A DNA stretch of 54,801 bases from 40CM-4-68-19 sp036513415 (GCA_036513415.1 DATBZA010000115.1:1-54801); one strand, 5' to 3'. Shown: positions 8,459 through 17,422, numbered from the stretch's first letter. The notes: a model not told the origin generated them from the letters alone. Made by a program: numbers and translations.

Positions 8459-9484
8459 ATGAAGCAGGCCGTCATGACCGCTCCCGGACGGATCGAGCTC
8501 CGGGACGTCCCGCTGCCCGAGATGGCGCCGGACCAGGTGCTGGTCCGGGTGAAGCGCATCGGCGTCTGCGGGTCGGACATCCACGTGTTCCACGGCAAGC
8601 ACCCGCTGACGCCGTATCCGGTGGTCCAAGGCCACGAGGCCTCGGGCGTCGTCGAGCGCACCGGCTCGGCGGTGCGCGGGCTGAGCCCCGGCGACCCAGT
8701 CACGTTCCAGCCACAGGTCACTTGTGGGATCTGTCATCCGTGCAGGCACGGCGCCTACCACATCTGCGACCAGCTTAAAGTCATGGGATTCCAGACCACC
8801 GGCGCCGCTTCGGAGCTCTTCGCGGTCGACGCGTCGAAGGTCTTGCGCCTGCCGAAGAGCATGAGCCTGGAGCAGGGTGCGATGGTGGAGCCGCTGGCCG
8901 TCGGCGTCCATGCGCTCGAGCGCGCGGGCGGCCCGACCGGGAAGAAGGTGCTGGTTCTCGGGGCGGGACCCGTCGGGAACCTGGTGGCCCAGGCGGCGCG
9001 CGCGCTCGGGGCGGCGGCGGTGATGATCACGGACACCAGCGACTACCGCCTCGACCTCGCCGAGCGCTGTGGCATCCCGCTGCGGGTGAATCCTCTGAAG
9101 GTCGATCTGGGCGAGGCCGTCCGGGAACGATTCGGGCCGGACAAGGCCGACCTTATCTTCGAGTGTGTCGGCGTGCAGAAGACGGTCGAGCAGGCGGTCA
9201 GCGTCGCCCGGAAGGGCACGGACGTGATCGTCGTCGGGGTGTTCGGCGACAAGCCGGTCGTCGACATGGGGACCGTTCAGAACCGCGAGCTCCGGCTGGT
9301 GGGCACGCTCATGTACCAACAACCGGATTGGGTGAAGGCGATCGCGCTCATCGAGCAGGGCAAGGTCAACCTCGAGCCCCTGGTCACGGACCGATTCGCG
9401 TTCGCGGACTACCAGAAGGCGTACGAGTACATCGACGCGAACCGCGAGCGCGCGATGAAAGTGATGATCGTCGTCGAACCCTGA
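8459..9484 (+). CDS. zinc-dependent alcohol/polyol dehydrogenase (MDR superfamily)
   Basis: 341 residues. Catalytic zinc ligands are Cys37 (GVCGSD) and the His59-Glu60 pair (GHEASG). The four structural-zinc cysteines are at 89, 92, 95 and 103. The NAD-binding motif LGAGPVGN lies near residue 167. This is the pattern of sorbitol/threonine-type medium-chain dehydrogenases, which oxidise a secondary alcohol with NAD. An RBS-like GGGGAGA precedes the ATG. It is divergent from the PQQ dehydrogenase gene. A polyol substrate is plausible because a polyol locus begins 8 kb downstream, but that is inference. Confidence 0.88.
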   Translation: MKQAVMTAPGRIELRDVPLPEMAPDQVLVRVKRIGVCGSDIHVFHGKHPLTPYPVVQGHEASGVVERTGSAVRGLSPGDPVTFQPQVTCGICHPCRHGAYHICDQLKVMGFQTTGAASELFAVDASKVLRLPKSMSLEQGAMVEPLAVGVHALERAGGPTGKKVLVLGAGPVGNLVAQAARALGAAAVMITDTSDYRLDLAERCGIPLRVNPLKVDLGEAVRERFGPDKADLIFECVGVQKTVEQAVSVARKGTDVIVVGVFGDKPVVDMGTVQNRELRLVGTLMYQQPDWVKAIALIEQGKVNLEPLVTDRFAFADYQKAYEYIDANRERAMKVMIVVEP

Positions 9485-9949
9485 GCGTCGTCATGGGCCC
9501 CAACGACAGGAGGGTCGAGCCGCAATCGGACGAGGGCGAATGGGCTTCACTGGACCGAGCGTACCAGAGCTTGGTGGCTCTACCTCGTCGACTACGGCGC
9601 GGTGCTTGCGGAACGGCCTCGTTGGCAAACGGTCATCGGCTCTTCCGGGCAAACTCCCCTGACAAGTGAAGGGGTCCGCCTGCGCCGAACACGCGGGACC
9701 GCAAGGCGAACGGCGGCCCGCGTTCCGAACCCTTGCTGAGACGATGGCTCCCGGCCCGACCAGGCGGCCGATCGATCTGCCCCTTCTTCCAGTCGCCGAC
9801 TTCGGCGCCTTCTTGGAGATCGCGGCCGGCCTCGAGGGCCTCGTCTACCTCTCGGAGCTCCGCGACGAGCGTGTCGAGAACGCGAAAGGCCCGCGCCGGG
9901 CTGGCTCGGGCCGATCGTGTTTGCACGGGTCTCAACGGCGGAGATGCGA
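9485..9949. other. 465-base region without an intact gene
   Basis: Holds the S1-domain remnant listed separately. The part 9485-9765 contains no recognisable coding sequence on either strand. The region ends at the stop of a minus-strand gene. Confidence 0.5.
9768..9905 (+). pseudogene. remnant of an S1 RNA-binding domain
   Basis: The frame reads VADFGAFLEIAAGLEGLVYL from 9792, followed by SELRDERVENAK. This is the beta-strand 2-4 pattern of an OB-fold S1 domain; the family consensus is close to ADFGAFVE...GVEGLVHVSEL. Upstream and downstream in the same frame the similarity stops abruptly, and there is no RBS or plausible start. It is most likely a broken piece of an S1-domain protein such as an rpsA-like or Tex-like gene. 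Confidence 0.55.
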
Positions 9950-10399
9950 CTACTTGTGCTTCTTGTTCGCGCGGTCCTGCCTGGTGATGGTCCGCGTTGC
10001 GATCGTGCCTTGATCTACTCGGATGAAATTACCGTCGTTCCCGTCTCGAGCGATGAAGATATCAAAATGTTGTTCGTCTGGATGGAACGTGACGGTTCCC
10101 ATGCACTCGGAATCCAGAGTGTACGTCGCCTGGACGTGTATCTTGGTGACAGTCACGCCGCCGCGGCTCTGACTAGCCACTCCAGACAGATTGCCTTCTC
10201 CGTCGAAGGTATACACGCCGGCGAAGACGCGGGGGAAGGTGGCTACATGTTCGTACATGGGAGCATCTGCGCTCCCGGTGAAAAGATAGTCGCCGAACAG
10301 AGTGGCTACCGAGCATTCCTGTTCGTCGTCCGCGAATGCGAAGGCAGGAGCGATCAGGCCGACGATCGCGAAGGTCAAAGACAATACGATTCGCTTCAT
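9950..10399 (-). CDS. small secreted protein of unknown function
   Basis: 149 residues from the ATG at 10399, which is preceded by a strong Shine-Dalgarno AGGAGG. The frame is open further upstream but those codons lack an RBS. The N-terminus MKRIVLSLTFAIVGLIAPAFAFA is a clear Sec signal peptide. The mature protein (about 127 residues) has an early Cys and one in SECMG, which could form a disulfide. It shows beta-rich segments such as GDYLFTGSADAP, GVYTFDGEGNLSG, HVQATYTLDSECMGTVTF and HFDIFIARDG. The layout resembles small lipocalin-like or allene-oxide-cyclase-like barrels seen in environmental bacteria, but I do not recognise a named family. The base composition is lower in GC than its neighbours. 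Confidence 0.7.
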   Translation of the reverse strand: MKRIVLSLTFAIVGLIAPAFAFADDEQECSVATLFGDYLFTGSADAPMYEHVATFPRVFAGVYTFDGEGNLSGVASQSRGGVTVTKIHVQATYTLDSECMGTVTFHPDEQHFDIFIARDGNDGNFIRVDQGTIATRTITRQDRANKKHK

Positions 10400-10505
10400 A
10401 TCGATTCCTCCTGTTGTTTGTACTGAGCAGCTGCAAGGGGAGTGCCGGGGCGGCCGCGTCACCCACGCCTTGAAACTCTCAGGCGCTGCGACGGACCGGG
10501 GCGGA

Positions 10506-10538
10506 GCGGCGCCCCAGCGGCGCCCCACCGGCGCTCCA
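10506..10538. repeat. three tandem copies of an 11-bp unit
   Basis: Two identical copies of GCGGCGCCCCA (10506-10516, 10517-10527) and a third with two changes (10528-10538). The repeat lies between the divergent secreted-protein and hydrolase genes. It may be a slippage-prone promoter-proximal tract; no function is known. Confidence 0.6.
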
Positions 10539-10630
10539 GCGAACTACTTCGAGATGCCGATTACGGGACGGTTGCCGAGACGCTGAACTTCGTGCCGTGA
10601 TGTCGCTCCATGGAAGGTGTGAGGTCCATC

Positions 10631-11812
10631 ATGTCGAGAGTTGCGCGATGTCTCGGCTCAGTGCTGTCGCTCGGTCTTGCCGCATACGGCGGCGGCGTTG
10701 GAGTCAGCGAACAGCGTGCGACGCTTGCCGGTGCGGATCTCGCGCCTTGCTGGCCATGCCTGGTGGCACCAGAGAAGGCGGATCCCGCCATTGTCGATCC
10801 TGCCATCAGCAGAGAAAAGCAGTGGTTGAGCGAGCATTACGTGTGGCTCGATCCCGCGGTGAAGCACCGGGAGAAGCTGGTCGTGCACTTGCCAGGTCTG
10901 AGCAATATGCCTTCTCAATTCAAATATCTCGCCCAGGAGGCGGCCCGGCGCGGGTACCACGTCATCGTGCTCATGTACGCCAACACGGTCGGAGTCGGAG
11001 ACGGTCCTCGTTCGACTTGCAAGTTCACCACTTACGACAAGGCCGCTGAGGTCTGCCAGGAGAACGTCCGTCTGGAGGTCCTCGACGGCAAGGCCCACGG
11101 CGCGCCCCCGGTCCATCAAGTCTTCCCGGGCATGACCGCCGCGCACGCCTATGCGCATGGCGCATATCACCGCCTGACGAAGCTTCTCGAGCATCTTGCC
11201 CTTGCGCGTCCAAGCGAGGGCTGGTCCGGGTTCCTCCACGGTCGCGGACCTGATCGATCGCCGGCATGGCAGAAGATCGTGATCAGCGGTTACTCGTATG
11301 GTGGTGCCGAGGCGGCGCTCATCGCGAAGTCGCACCGCGTCCATCGCGTCACCCTGTTCGCGTCACCGAACGACGGCTCGGATGCGGGAAGATCTCCTCG
11401 AAACGTGCCTGGCGCGTTCGTTGCCCTCGGCAAGACACCTGCGAAGCGATACTACGGGCTGGTTCATGGCCGTGATCCTCGGCACGAGCTGACACTCGCC
11501 AGCTGGCACAAGCTCGGGATGTCCAAGTTCGGAGCCGCGGTGTTCGAGGACGGCATCAAGAGCTCCCCTCCTTACCAGAATACGCACATGCTTCTCACCG
11601 ACCGGCCCGCGTTGCCGGATCAGAACGCTGGCACGACAACGTACGCAAACGCCCACGGGAGCGTTGCAAACGACCAGTTCACGCCGCTCGACGATCCGAA
11701 AGCGCTCTGGCCCGCCGGTAGTCCGCTGCTGGGCCCCGTTTGGCGCTACATGCTGGAGGCGCACGAACAAGAAGACGAGCAGGACTCGCTCGGCGACTTA
11801 TCGGATGATTGA
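10631..11812 (+). CDS. secreted alpha/beta hydrolase
   Basis: 393 residues. The ATG at 10631 has a GAGG Shine-Dalgarno five bases upstream and places a signal peptide (MSRVARCLGSVLSLGLAAYGGG) at the N-terminus; another ATG at 10610 lacks an RBS. The nucleophile elbow is GYSYGG in KIVISGYSYGGAEAALIA. It follows an oxyanion-side segment VVHLPGLSNMPSQFKYLAQEAARRGYHVIVLMYAN, which is typical of the alpha/beta-hydrolase fold. Late His residues in ANAHGSVAND could complete the triad. The closest type seems to be the BPSS1187-like secreted esterases, a family I name with only moderate certainty. Substrate unknown. The 3' end is 17 bp from a convergent gene. Confidence 0.75.
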   Translation: MSRVARCLGSVLSLGLAAYGGGVGVSEQRATLAGADLAPCWPCLVAPEKADPAIVDPAISREKQWLSEHYVWLDPAVKHREKLVVHLPGLSNMPSQFKYLAQEAARRGYHVIVLMYANTVGVGDGPRSTCKFTTYDKAAEVCQENVRLEVLDGKAHGAPPVHQVFPGMTAAHAYAHGAYHRLTKLLEHLALARPSEGWSGFLHGRGPDRSPAWQKIVISGYSYGGAEAALIAKSHRVHRVTLFASPNDGSDAGRSPRNVPGAFVALGKTPAKRYYGLVHGRDPRHELTLASWHKLGMSKFGAAVFEDGIKSSPPYQNTHMLLTDRPALPDQNAGTTTYANAHGSVANDQFTPLDDPKALWPAGSPLLGPVWRYMLEAHEQEDEQDSLGDLSDD

Positions 11813-11829
11813 GCGGCCGCGCAACGCGC

Positions 11830-13218
11830 TCAACGGCGGAACGAGAGCGCATCGATCCGCAGACGCCGAAGCCATCGCTGGACCTGGGTGCGCCTCTTGC
11901 CCAACGCGCGCGCCACTGCGGTTACGTTTCCGCCGTGCTCGCGCAAGAGCGCAACCAGTTCGTCGTGTCCATGCCGCGGCTCGTCGAGCAAGTCCGGCGC
12001 GTCAGGCCTTTCGTTCCGCGGCGTCCTCACGTCGGCGGGAAGGTGCTCAACGTCGACGCGGCCGTTGTGCGCAAAGACGAGCGCGGTGGACAGGCACTTC
12101 TCCAACTCGCGCACGTTGAGCGGCCAGAGGTGGAGGAGAAGCACTCGGGCGGCAGCGGAGGTGAAAGTGACGTCCTGCGCCGCATCACCCGCCAGCTTGC
12201 GGAGCAGGGCGGCGAGGAGGAGCCCCAGGTCCTCGCGCCGCTCTCGCAGGGGCGGCAACACGACGGTGAATCCGGAAAGCCGCGCGAAAAGGTCCGCTCG
12301 GAAGGCTTCCCCAGACGCGAGCACACCCAGGTCGTCGTGTGTGGCGGCCACCACGCGGAGGTCCACCGCAAGTGGTCGTGTCGCGCCGACGGGCACGACT
12401 TCCGCTTCCTGCAGGACGCGCAGGAGCGCCGCCTGCGCCGGAAGCGGGAGACTGCCGATCTCGTCGAACAGCAACGTTCCCTTGTCGCTGCTGCGGATGA
12501 GACCGGGCCGGTCATCCGAGGCGCCCGAGAAAGCTCCCTTGCGGTAGCCGAACAGTTCCGACTCCACCAGGTTCTCCGGCAACGCGCCGCAGTTGACGGC
12601 AAGAAACGGCCCCGTTCTGCCGGAGAGCTCGTGGATGGCGCGGGCGATCAGTTCCTTGCCGGTACCCGTCTCGCCGAGGAGGAGGACGGGAATCCGCGAG
12701 CGCGCCACGAGCTCGACGCGGTCCAGCTGCGAGCGAAACGCCGGCGAGAGTGTCGCGAGCCCATACGCGGCAGGGCGCAACTCGCGGGCGTCGAGAATTT
12801 CGCAGCCGCTCACCGGCAACATGCCTCGATAAAGCAGAAAGGTGTGCCCGAGCTCGACTAGCGCACCGTCGTCGAGTGGCATGCTCGTGACGCGCTCTCC
12901 GTCGACCCATGTTCCGTTCTTCGAGCCGGCGTCCCGGACGATCCAGGCTCCGAGGACCTTCTGCAGCTGCGCATGGGACGAGGACATCCGCGAATCAGGA
13001 ATTCCGATCCGCAGCAGCCTCGCGCCGCCAACCTCGTCCAGGTCGAGGGAGAACGAGTCAGAGCGCCCGATCGTCACGACGTCGAGCGCATCCAGGCAGA
13101 AGCGTGCTCCGGGCTCGAGCAGTTTGTCGCATCGCAGCACCAGGAACAGGTGCGGCCGTCCCGCTCCCGGCGTGGGAGGTGGTTCCGGCGAGCTCGTGAT
13201 GGTGCGCGAAGGGTTCAC
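11830..13218 (-). CDS. sigma-54 activator with N-terminal FHA domain
   Basis: 462 residues. Residues 25-130 form an FHA domain (GRS at 51-53, SSSH at 79-82, GSKNGT near 98-103), which binds phosphothreonine. Residues 155-390 are the AAA+ sigma-54 interaction domain: Walker A GETGTGKE 182-189, the sigma-54 contact loop GAFSGA 228-233 (Thr replaced by Ser), Walker B LLFDEI 249-254 and an arginine-finger region FRADLFARLSGF. The C-terminus (GNVTAVARALGKRRTQVQRWL) is a Fis-type HTH. There is no receiver domain, so the activator is probably switched by Ser/Thr phosphorylation rather than by a histidine kinase. It overlaps the upstream kinase gene by 4 bp, which points to a cognate pair. Confidence 0.93.
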   Translation of the reverse strand: MNPSRTITSSPEPPPTPGAGRPHLFLVLRCDKLLEPGARFCLDALDVVTIGRSDSFSLDLDEVGGARLLRIGIPDSRMSSSHAQLQKVLGAWIVRDAGSKNGTWVDGERVTSMPLDDGALVELGHTFLLYRGMLPVSGCEILDARELRPAAYGLATLSPAFRSQLDRVELVARSRIPVLLLGETGTGKELIARAIHELSGRTGPFLAVNCGALPENLVESELFGYRKGAFSGASDDRPGLIRSSDKGTLLFDEIGSLPLPAQAALLRVLQEAEVVPVGATRPLAVDLRVVAATHDDLGVLASGEAFRADLFARLSGFTVVLPPLRERREDLGLLLAALLRKLAGDAAQDVTFTSAAARVLLLHLWPLNVRELEKCLSTALVFAHNGRVDVEHLPADVRTPRNERPDAPDLLDEPRHGHDELVALLREHGGNVTAVARALGKRRTQVQRWLRRLRIDALSFRR

Positions 13219-15779
13219 CGGACGCCCTGCGCCAGGTACATCTCGGAGAAATGGCGGACTTGCCCGTAGACGTACGAGCTGGCATCCGCTGTGATTCGCA
13301 CCCTGCCGATGCTCAAAACGCCGGTGAGATCGGGAGGGCTCAAGACCTTCCAGATCTCCTTCCGACGCGTGGTGAGGTCGAGCCGGTACACCGTGCAGGG
13401 CACTTCGCCGTGCCGGAAGGCGTACAGGAGCCGACCATCCTCACTCCAGGCGAACGGGAAATCTCCCCGGACGAGCTCGGGGAGAGGCTGCGGCGCACCG
13501 CCTTGCACCGGGTACAACGCGGACCTGCCGTTCGCATCCGTGGCCGCGACGAGCGAGCCGTCGTGGGACACGGCGTAAAGCAGACTCACCCCTTCCGGTG
13601 TAATCGGCTTGGGCGCTCCTGTTCCCAGGATGTACAGCCGCGTTGCGTATCCAGGCTCCTTGCCGGCGATGATGATCCGGGCGCCGTCTCCGGACCAGCG
13701 ACCCCAAAGCGCTTCGATCTGACCCGAAGGCACTGGTTGTGGCTGGCCAGATCCCGTCGGTAGGAGCAAGAGGCGAGACGGCTGTCCATGAGAGACTGCA
13801 AGAACCCACTTCCCGTCCGGGGACAGAGCGGTACCGTCCCCCTCGCCGAGGAAGACCGCTGGAGAGCCATCCGTTTTGCGGAGATAGATGCGCCCGGGGA
13901 GGGAAGGGGGCGAGACGTCGCCGCGACGCTCGGTGAACAGTACGATCTTGCCATCGTGGGACAGGTCTCCGAGGAGCGGCCAGTCGAACCAGGACAACTC
14001 GCGCGGCCGGTCCTCGCCGGGCGGAAAAGCGGTCAGCACGGTCCGGACGCTGTCCTGTGCGAGAAGGACGCGGCCGTCGCGATCGACGTCGAGTAGCCGC
14101 AGCGCACCAGGCACGCTGAGAAGCGCGCGTTGCCGGCCCGAGAGGGTCACGGCGCGAAGCGCCTCGCGCTTGCCGGGCTCGGCCATCGTGAACCAGATCT
14201 CGTCGCCCTTCGGAGACCAAGCGACACCTTGCGCGAGGAACTCCGGAACCAGCGTCTGCACATTTCCCGCGAGGTCGATGACGGACACCGAGGCCACTTT
14301 CGTGAATCGCCGAGGGTGATGGAGGAAGGCCAATCGGTCGCCTCCCGGCGAAAACCGCAGGTCGCTGACCCAGCCAGTCGTTTCGAAAAGGACCTTGCCG
14401 ATGGGAAACTCGATCCGGCTGCGTCCGCCGACGTCTCTCACGATCGCGAACGTGGCACCGTCCGGTGCCCAGTCGGCCTCGGAGACATCCTCGAGAACCT
14501 CGCGCGGCGCACCGCCGGCGAGAGGGACGCGGGCGAGCGTTCCCGTCACTCGCCAGGTCTCGCGCCGCAGCCCGAGCTGAACGAGGACCTCTCCGGCGCG
14601 CGAGAGAGACAGGACGTCGGCGTTCTGCAGCCCGAAAGATCTCGATTCCGCGCCCTGCACGCGCGACGAGAAGATCTCCGGCCGCGGCGTCCCCTCCCAC
14701 GCCGCCCCGTAGACGATGGTCTGGCCGTCGGACGAGAACCTGGCCGAGTATATCGTCCCCCGGCGGAAGGTCAGCTGCCGGAACTCCGGATGCTGGATCT
14801 TCTGGGAGCGAACGCCGGCGACGAGCCCGGCGACAGCGGCCGCGCCGAGCAATGCGAGGCCGACGAGCGCTGCACGCCACCGCCTCATCGAATACGCGCG
14901 CGCCGAGCGCAGCGGATGGACCGCCGCCTCCTCGAGGTCGAGGGCAAGGTCCTTGGCCGACTGGTAACGGCGATCCGGGTTCTTCTCGAGACACCGGCGA
15001 ATGATCCGATCCACCTCCATCGATACCTGCGCTGGCAGGTCGGGGGGCTCTTCGTTCAGGATCGCCGTCCCCGTGCCGATGGGCGTCGACTCCTGGAAGG
15101 GACGGTGACCGGCGAGCATCTCGTAGAGGATGGCGCCGGCGCTGAAGATGTCGGATCGATGATCGGCCTTGCGGCCTTGCACCTGTTCCGGGGACATGTA
15201 TTCGACGGTGCCGAGGATCTCGCGTGTCCTGATGCCTTCCTGTGTGGATTGCGGGACCGCCCCCGGCATCGCCGCCCTCGTTCCGCTCAGCTTGGCGAGA
15301 CCGAAGTCGAGGATCTTGAGGTGTCCCTCGTTGGTGACGAACAGGTTCTCCGGCTTCAAGTCCCGGTGGATGACGCCGCGTTCGTGCGCCGCGGCCAGGC
15401 CGAGGGCAAGCTGGACCGTGTAGCGGAGCGCCGTTTTCAGCGGCAACGAATGCCCGCCGAGCCGGTCGCGCAGCGTCGAGCCCTGGAGCAGCTCCGAGAC
15501 GATGTACGGTCCCGCCGCGCAGGTGCCCACGTCGTGCACGGCGAGAATGTTCGGATGGTTGAGGGAACCGGCCACTCTCGCTTCCTGGGCGAAGCGGTGC
15601 AGCTCGTCTTCCCGGTGCGAACCCGCCGCGAGGAGCTTGATGGCGACCTCTCGGGCGAGGTTCAGGTCACGGGCGAAAAAGACGCGTCCCATCCCGCCGC
15701 GTCCGAGCTCCCTCTCGACGCGATAACGCCCACCGAGATCGGGAAGTTCGGGCAGAACCGGTTCTGCCCCCGTGTCCAC
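13215..15779 (-). CDS. membrane Ser/Thr protein kinase with C-terminal PD40/TolB-like beta-propeller
   Basis: 854 residues, probable GTG start. The kinase domain spans about residues 19-290: Gly loop LGRGGMGRVF, catalytic Lys48 in VAIKLL, HRDLKPEN with Asp140, DFG 158-160 and the activation segment GTVEYMSPEQ. A single transmembrane helix follows at about 302-323. The remaining 530 residues are WD40-like PD40 repeats (RFSSDGQTIVYG, WSPKGDEIWFT, ALSPDGKWVLAV, WSEDGRLLYAF), predicted to fold as an extracytoplasmic beta-propeller sensor. The ATGA overlap with the FHA activator gene suggests that the kinase phosphorylates that activator or a partner recognised by its FHA domain. What the propeller senses is unknown. 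Confidence 0.93.
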   Translation of the reverse strand: MDTGAEPVLPELPDLGGRYRVERELGRGGMGRVFFARDLNLAREVAIKLLAAGSHREDELHRFAQEARVAGSLNHPNILAVHDVGTCAAGPYIVSELLQGSTLRDRLGGHSLPLKTALRYTVQLALGLAAAHERGVIHRDLKPENLFVTNEGHLKILDFGLAKLSGTRAAMPGAVPQSTQEGIRTREILGTVEYMSPEQVQGRKADHRSDIFSAGAILYEMLAGHRPFQESTPIGTGTAILNEEPPDLPAQVSMEVDRIIRRCLEKNPDRRYQSAKDLALDLEEAAVHPLRSARAYSMRRWRAALVGLALLGAAAVAGLVAGVRSQKIQHPEFRQLTFRRGTIYSARFSSDGQTIVYGAAWEGTPRPEIFSSRVQGAESRSFGLQNADVLSLSRAGEVLVQLGLRRETWRVTGTLARVPLAGGAPREVLEDVSEADWAPDGATFAIVRDVGGRSRIEFPIGKVLFETTGWVSDLRFSPGGDRLAFLHHPRRFTKVASVSVIDLAGNVQTLVPEFLAQGVAWSPKGDEIWFTMAEPGKREALRAVTLSGRQRALLSVPGALRLLDVDRDGRVLLAQDSVRTVLTAFPPGEDRPRELSWFDWPLLGDLSHDGKIVLFTERRGDVSPPSLPGRIYLRKTDGSPAVFLGEGDGTALSPDGKWVLAVSHGQPSRLLLLPTGSGQPQPVPSGQIEALWGRWSGDGARIIIAGKEPGYATRLYILGTGAPKPITPEGVSLLYAVSHDGSLVAATDANGRSALYPVQGGAPQPLPELVRGDFPFAWSEDGRLLYAFRHGEVPCTVYRLDLTTRRKEIWKVLSPPDLTGVLSIGRVRITADASSYVYGQVRHFSEMYLAQGVR
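15750..15769. promoter_or_regulatory. 20-bp perfect palindrome at the 5' end of the kinase gene
   Basis: GGGCAGAACC followed directly by GGTTCTGCCC, a perfect dyad without a spacer. It lies within the first ten codons of the Ser/Thr kinase gene, or just upstream if the real start is later. It could be an operator for autoregulation. The coding constraint makes a chance origin possible. Confidence 0.45.
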
Positions 15780-15874
15780 CGCCAGACGGTGCTCTCATTC
15801 GACAATAGGAGTCAATCGAACCGCGACCATCCCATCGCTAGCCTGCCCGGTTTCGAGCAACTCCGTGGTTCGCC

Positions 15875-17002
15875 CTAGAAGGCGAGCTGAGTTTGCACGA
15901 CGATCTGGTGCGCCGCCGGCGTCGTGTCGAGGCTCGCGTTCGCGATGACGCTGGCGACCTCCGCCTGGATCTTGACGCGGTGTCCCTGCAGGAAGAAGTT
16001 CAAGCCCCCGGCTACTTTGAGGAAGCTGTTTTTCTTGGTATCGCTGTTGTACCAGTAGAAATTCCCTTGCGGTTCAATCGATCCCCAGCGGTAACCCGCC
16101 TCGGCGTGTAGCCCGTTGCCGGTCCGCGCATTGCCGGTGCCGTAATCGAACCGGTATGCGCCGAGCGTCAGGACCGCCTCAGTGCGGGCGGTGAGAGCGA
16201 TGTCCGCGAAGAGGTCGGTGGCGAGCGCGAGGTAATCGTTGTAGGTGCTCGTACCCGCTTGGAGTCCCCCCGAGTGTGGCTGATATTGTGCGCCCACGCC
16301 GATCGAGATGCGCGTCTTCCCGTCGAGATAGATTCCCGGGTAAGCGTAGGTTGCCTCGTCGCCAGCGAGGTTCAGCCGGATCATTCCGCCAGCCAGGGGC
16401 ATGCCCTTCGGGTTCAGCGCCGGGGCAGTGGGCGGATTCGTGTTTCGCGCACCCTCGTATAGGCCACCGCGCACCAGGAGCCGGCGGTCGAGGAGCAAGG
16501 CACGGAGCTGGACGCCGGTCTCGCGCAGGTTGCGCGCGTTGTTGTACAGCAGGATGTCGGCCGGGATTTCGAGGGCCGACGTATCGGTTGCCGATGAGAG
16601 CGCCGCGTGGGTGAGCGGCATGTAGAGGAGGCCGATCTCGATGTTCACGTCCTTTGCCGGGACGTACCCTATGTGGGCGTCTTGTAAGGCGATGGCGACG
16701 TTGTAGTTGCCGCGCTCCCCCAACCGCGGCGCGTTGAGGAGGAAGGCGAACGTGAATTGTTTGTAGGCGGTTCCCCTGATGAGGAGGCGCGCGCGCCGGA
16801 TGAAGAAATCGAAGTTCGCGTGGCCACTGGGCGACGCCGAGCCCGGCGGTCCGTCGAAATCCAACTCGAAGCGCGGTTGGACCTGAGGGTTGATGTCCAG
16901 GATGAAATCTTCGGTCCCCGTGGTGACCTCGATCGCAGAGGCGGCCGACGGCGCGAGCAGCACGGCAAACGCCAACATGGAGGCCCCCTCGCTCCAGGCC
17001 AT
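15875..17002 (-). CDS. outer-membrane porin (phosphate-selective porin O/P-like fold)
   Basis: 375 residues. The ATG at 17002 has GGAGG six bases upstream. A signal peptide ends near SAASA. The rest alternates amphipathic beta-strands with many aromatic girdle residues and ends in a terminal Phe (QIVVQTQLAF), the usual outer-membrane barrel signature. Segments such as FDFFIRRARLLIRGTAYKQFTFAF and the LHAEAGYRWGSIEPQGNFYWY strand pair resemble OprO/OprP-like porins. The gene is divergent from the polyol ABC transporter operon across a 420-bp gap, so it may be the outer-membrane entry route for that substrate. The specificity is inference. Confidence 0.78.
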   Translation of the reverse strand: MAWSEGASMLAFAVLLAPSAASAIEVTTGTEDFILDINPQVQPRFELDFDGPPGSASPSGHANFDFFIRRARLLIRGTAYKQFTFAFLLNAPRLGERGNYNVAIALQDAHIGYVPAKDVNIEIGLLYMPLTHAALSSATDTSALEIPADILLYNNARNLRETGVQLRALLLDRRLLVRGGLYEGARNTNPPTAPALNPKGMPLAGGMIRLNLAGDEATYAYPGIYLDGKTRISIGVGAQYQPHSGGLQAGTSTYNDYLALATDLFADIALTARTEAVLTLGAYRFDYGTGNARTGNGLHAEAGYRWGSIEPQGNFYWYNSDTKKNSFLKVAGGLNFFLQGHRVKIQAEVASVIANASLDTTPAAHQIVVQTQLAF

Positions 17003-17422
17003 GTGTTCCTCCCCGGGATCCGCGGGTGGCAGCCGCGTGAGGTATCACGGTGTTCGCTGCCGACCGAATCAACCTCCTTATCCGAGCACGACGTCGTGCA
17101 TCTCGGCCTCGTGGATGAGTATCGGATCTTCATCAGTCCTATCCTCCTGAATCCCAGCCTGCGTGGGGTTCCGGGCCGTCACCTGCGTTTTGAGGAAAAT
17201 GGCGGTGTCGCAGCACCGGTCGATGCCAGCCGCATCGGCGACGTATTCAGCCTGTACCTGGGGCGGGCCTCCGCGAGTGAGGCAGGCGCAAGGCGCCTTC
17301 TGCCAGGCCGACGCTCCCGTCCCTGGCGGGACCCCCCGCCGTAGCAGACCAACCCGCCAACGTGCTATGCAGCTGGCGCGCAGGTGGTAGAGCGGTCGTT
17401 CCCCAGTACAAAGGAGAGTTCC
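17003..17422. other. divergent promoter region between porin and polyol operon
   Basis: 420 bases. The porin RBS lies at its left edge and the AAGGAG RBS of the binding-protein gene at 17411-17416. The middle holds a possible reductase remnant (listed separately). No clear operator dyad was seen. Confidence 0.5.
17081..17170 (+). pseudogene. possible remnant of a RibD/dihydrofolate-reductase-like protein
   Basis: The frame reads LGLVDEYRIFISPILL (17111-17158), preceded by a short SEHDVV segment. The LVDEYRIF-SPILL pattern is characteristic of the penultimate helix and strand of the bacterial DHFR/RibD C-terminal family. Similarity fades after about 17160 and no start, NADPH motif or N-terminal half exists upstream. 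If correct it is a 30-codon relic. The match is short, so confidence is limited. Confidence 0.45.
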
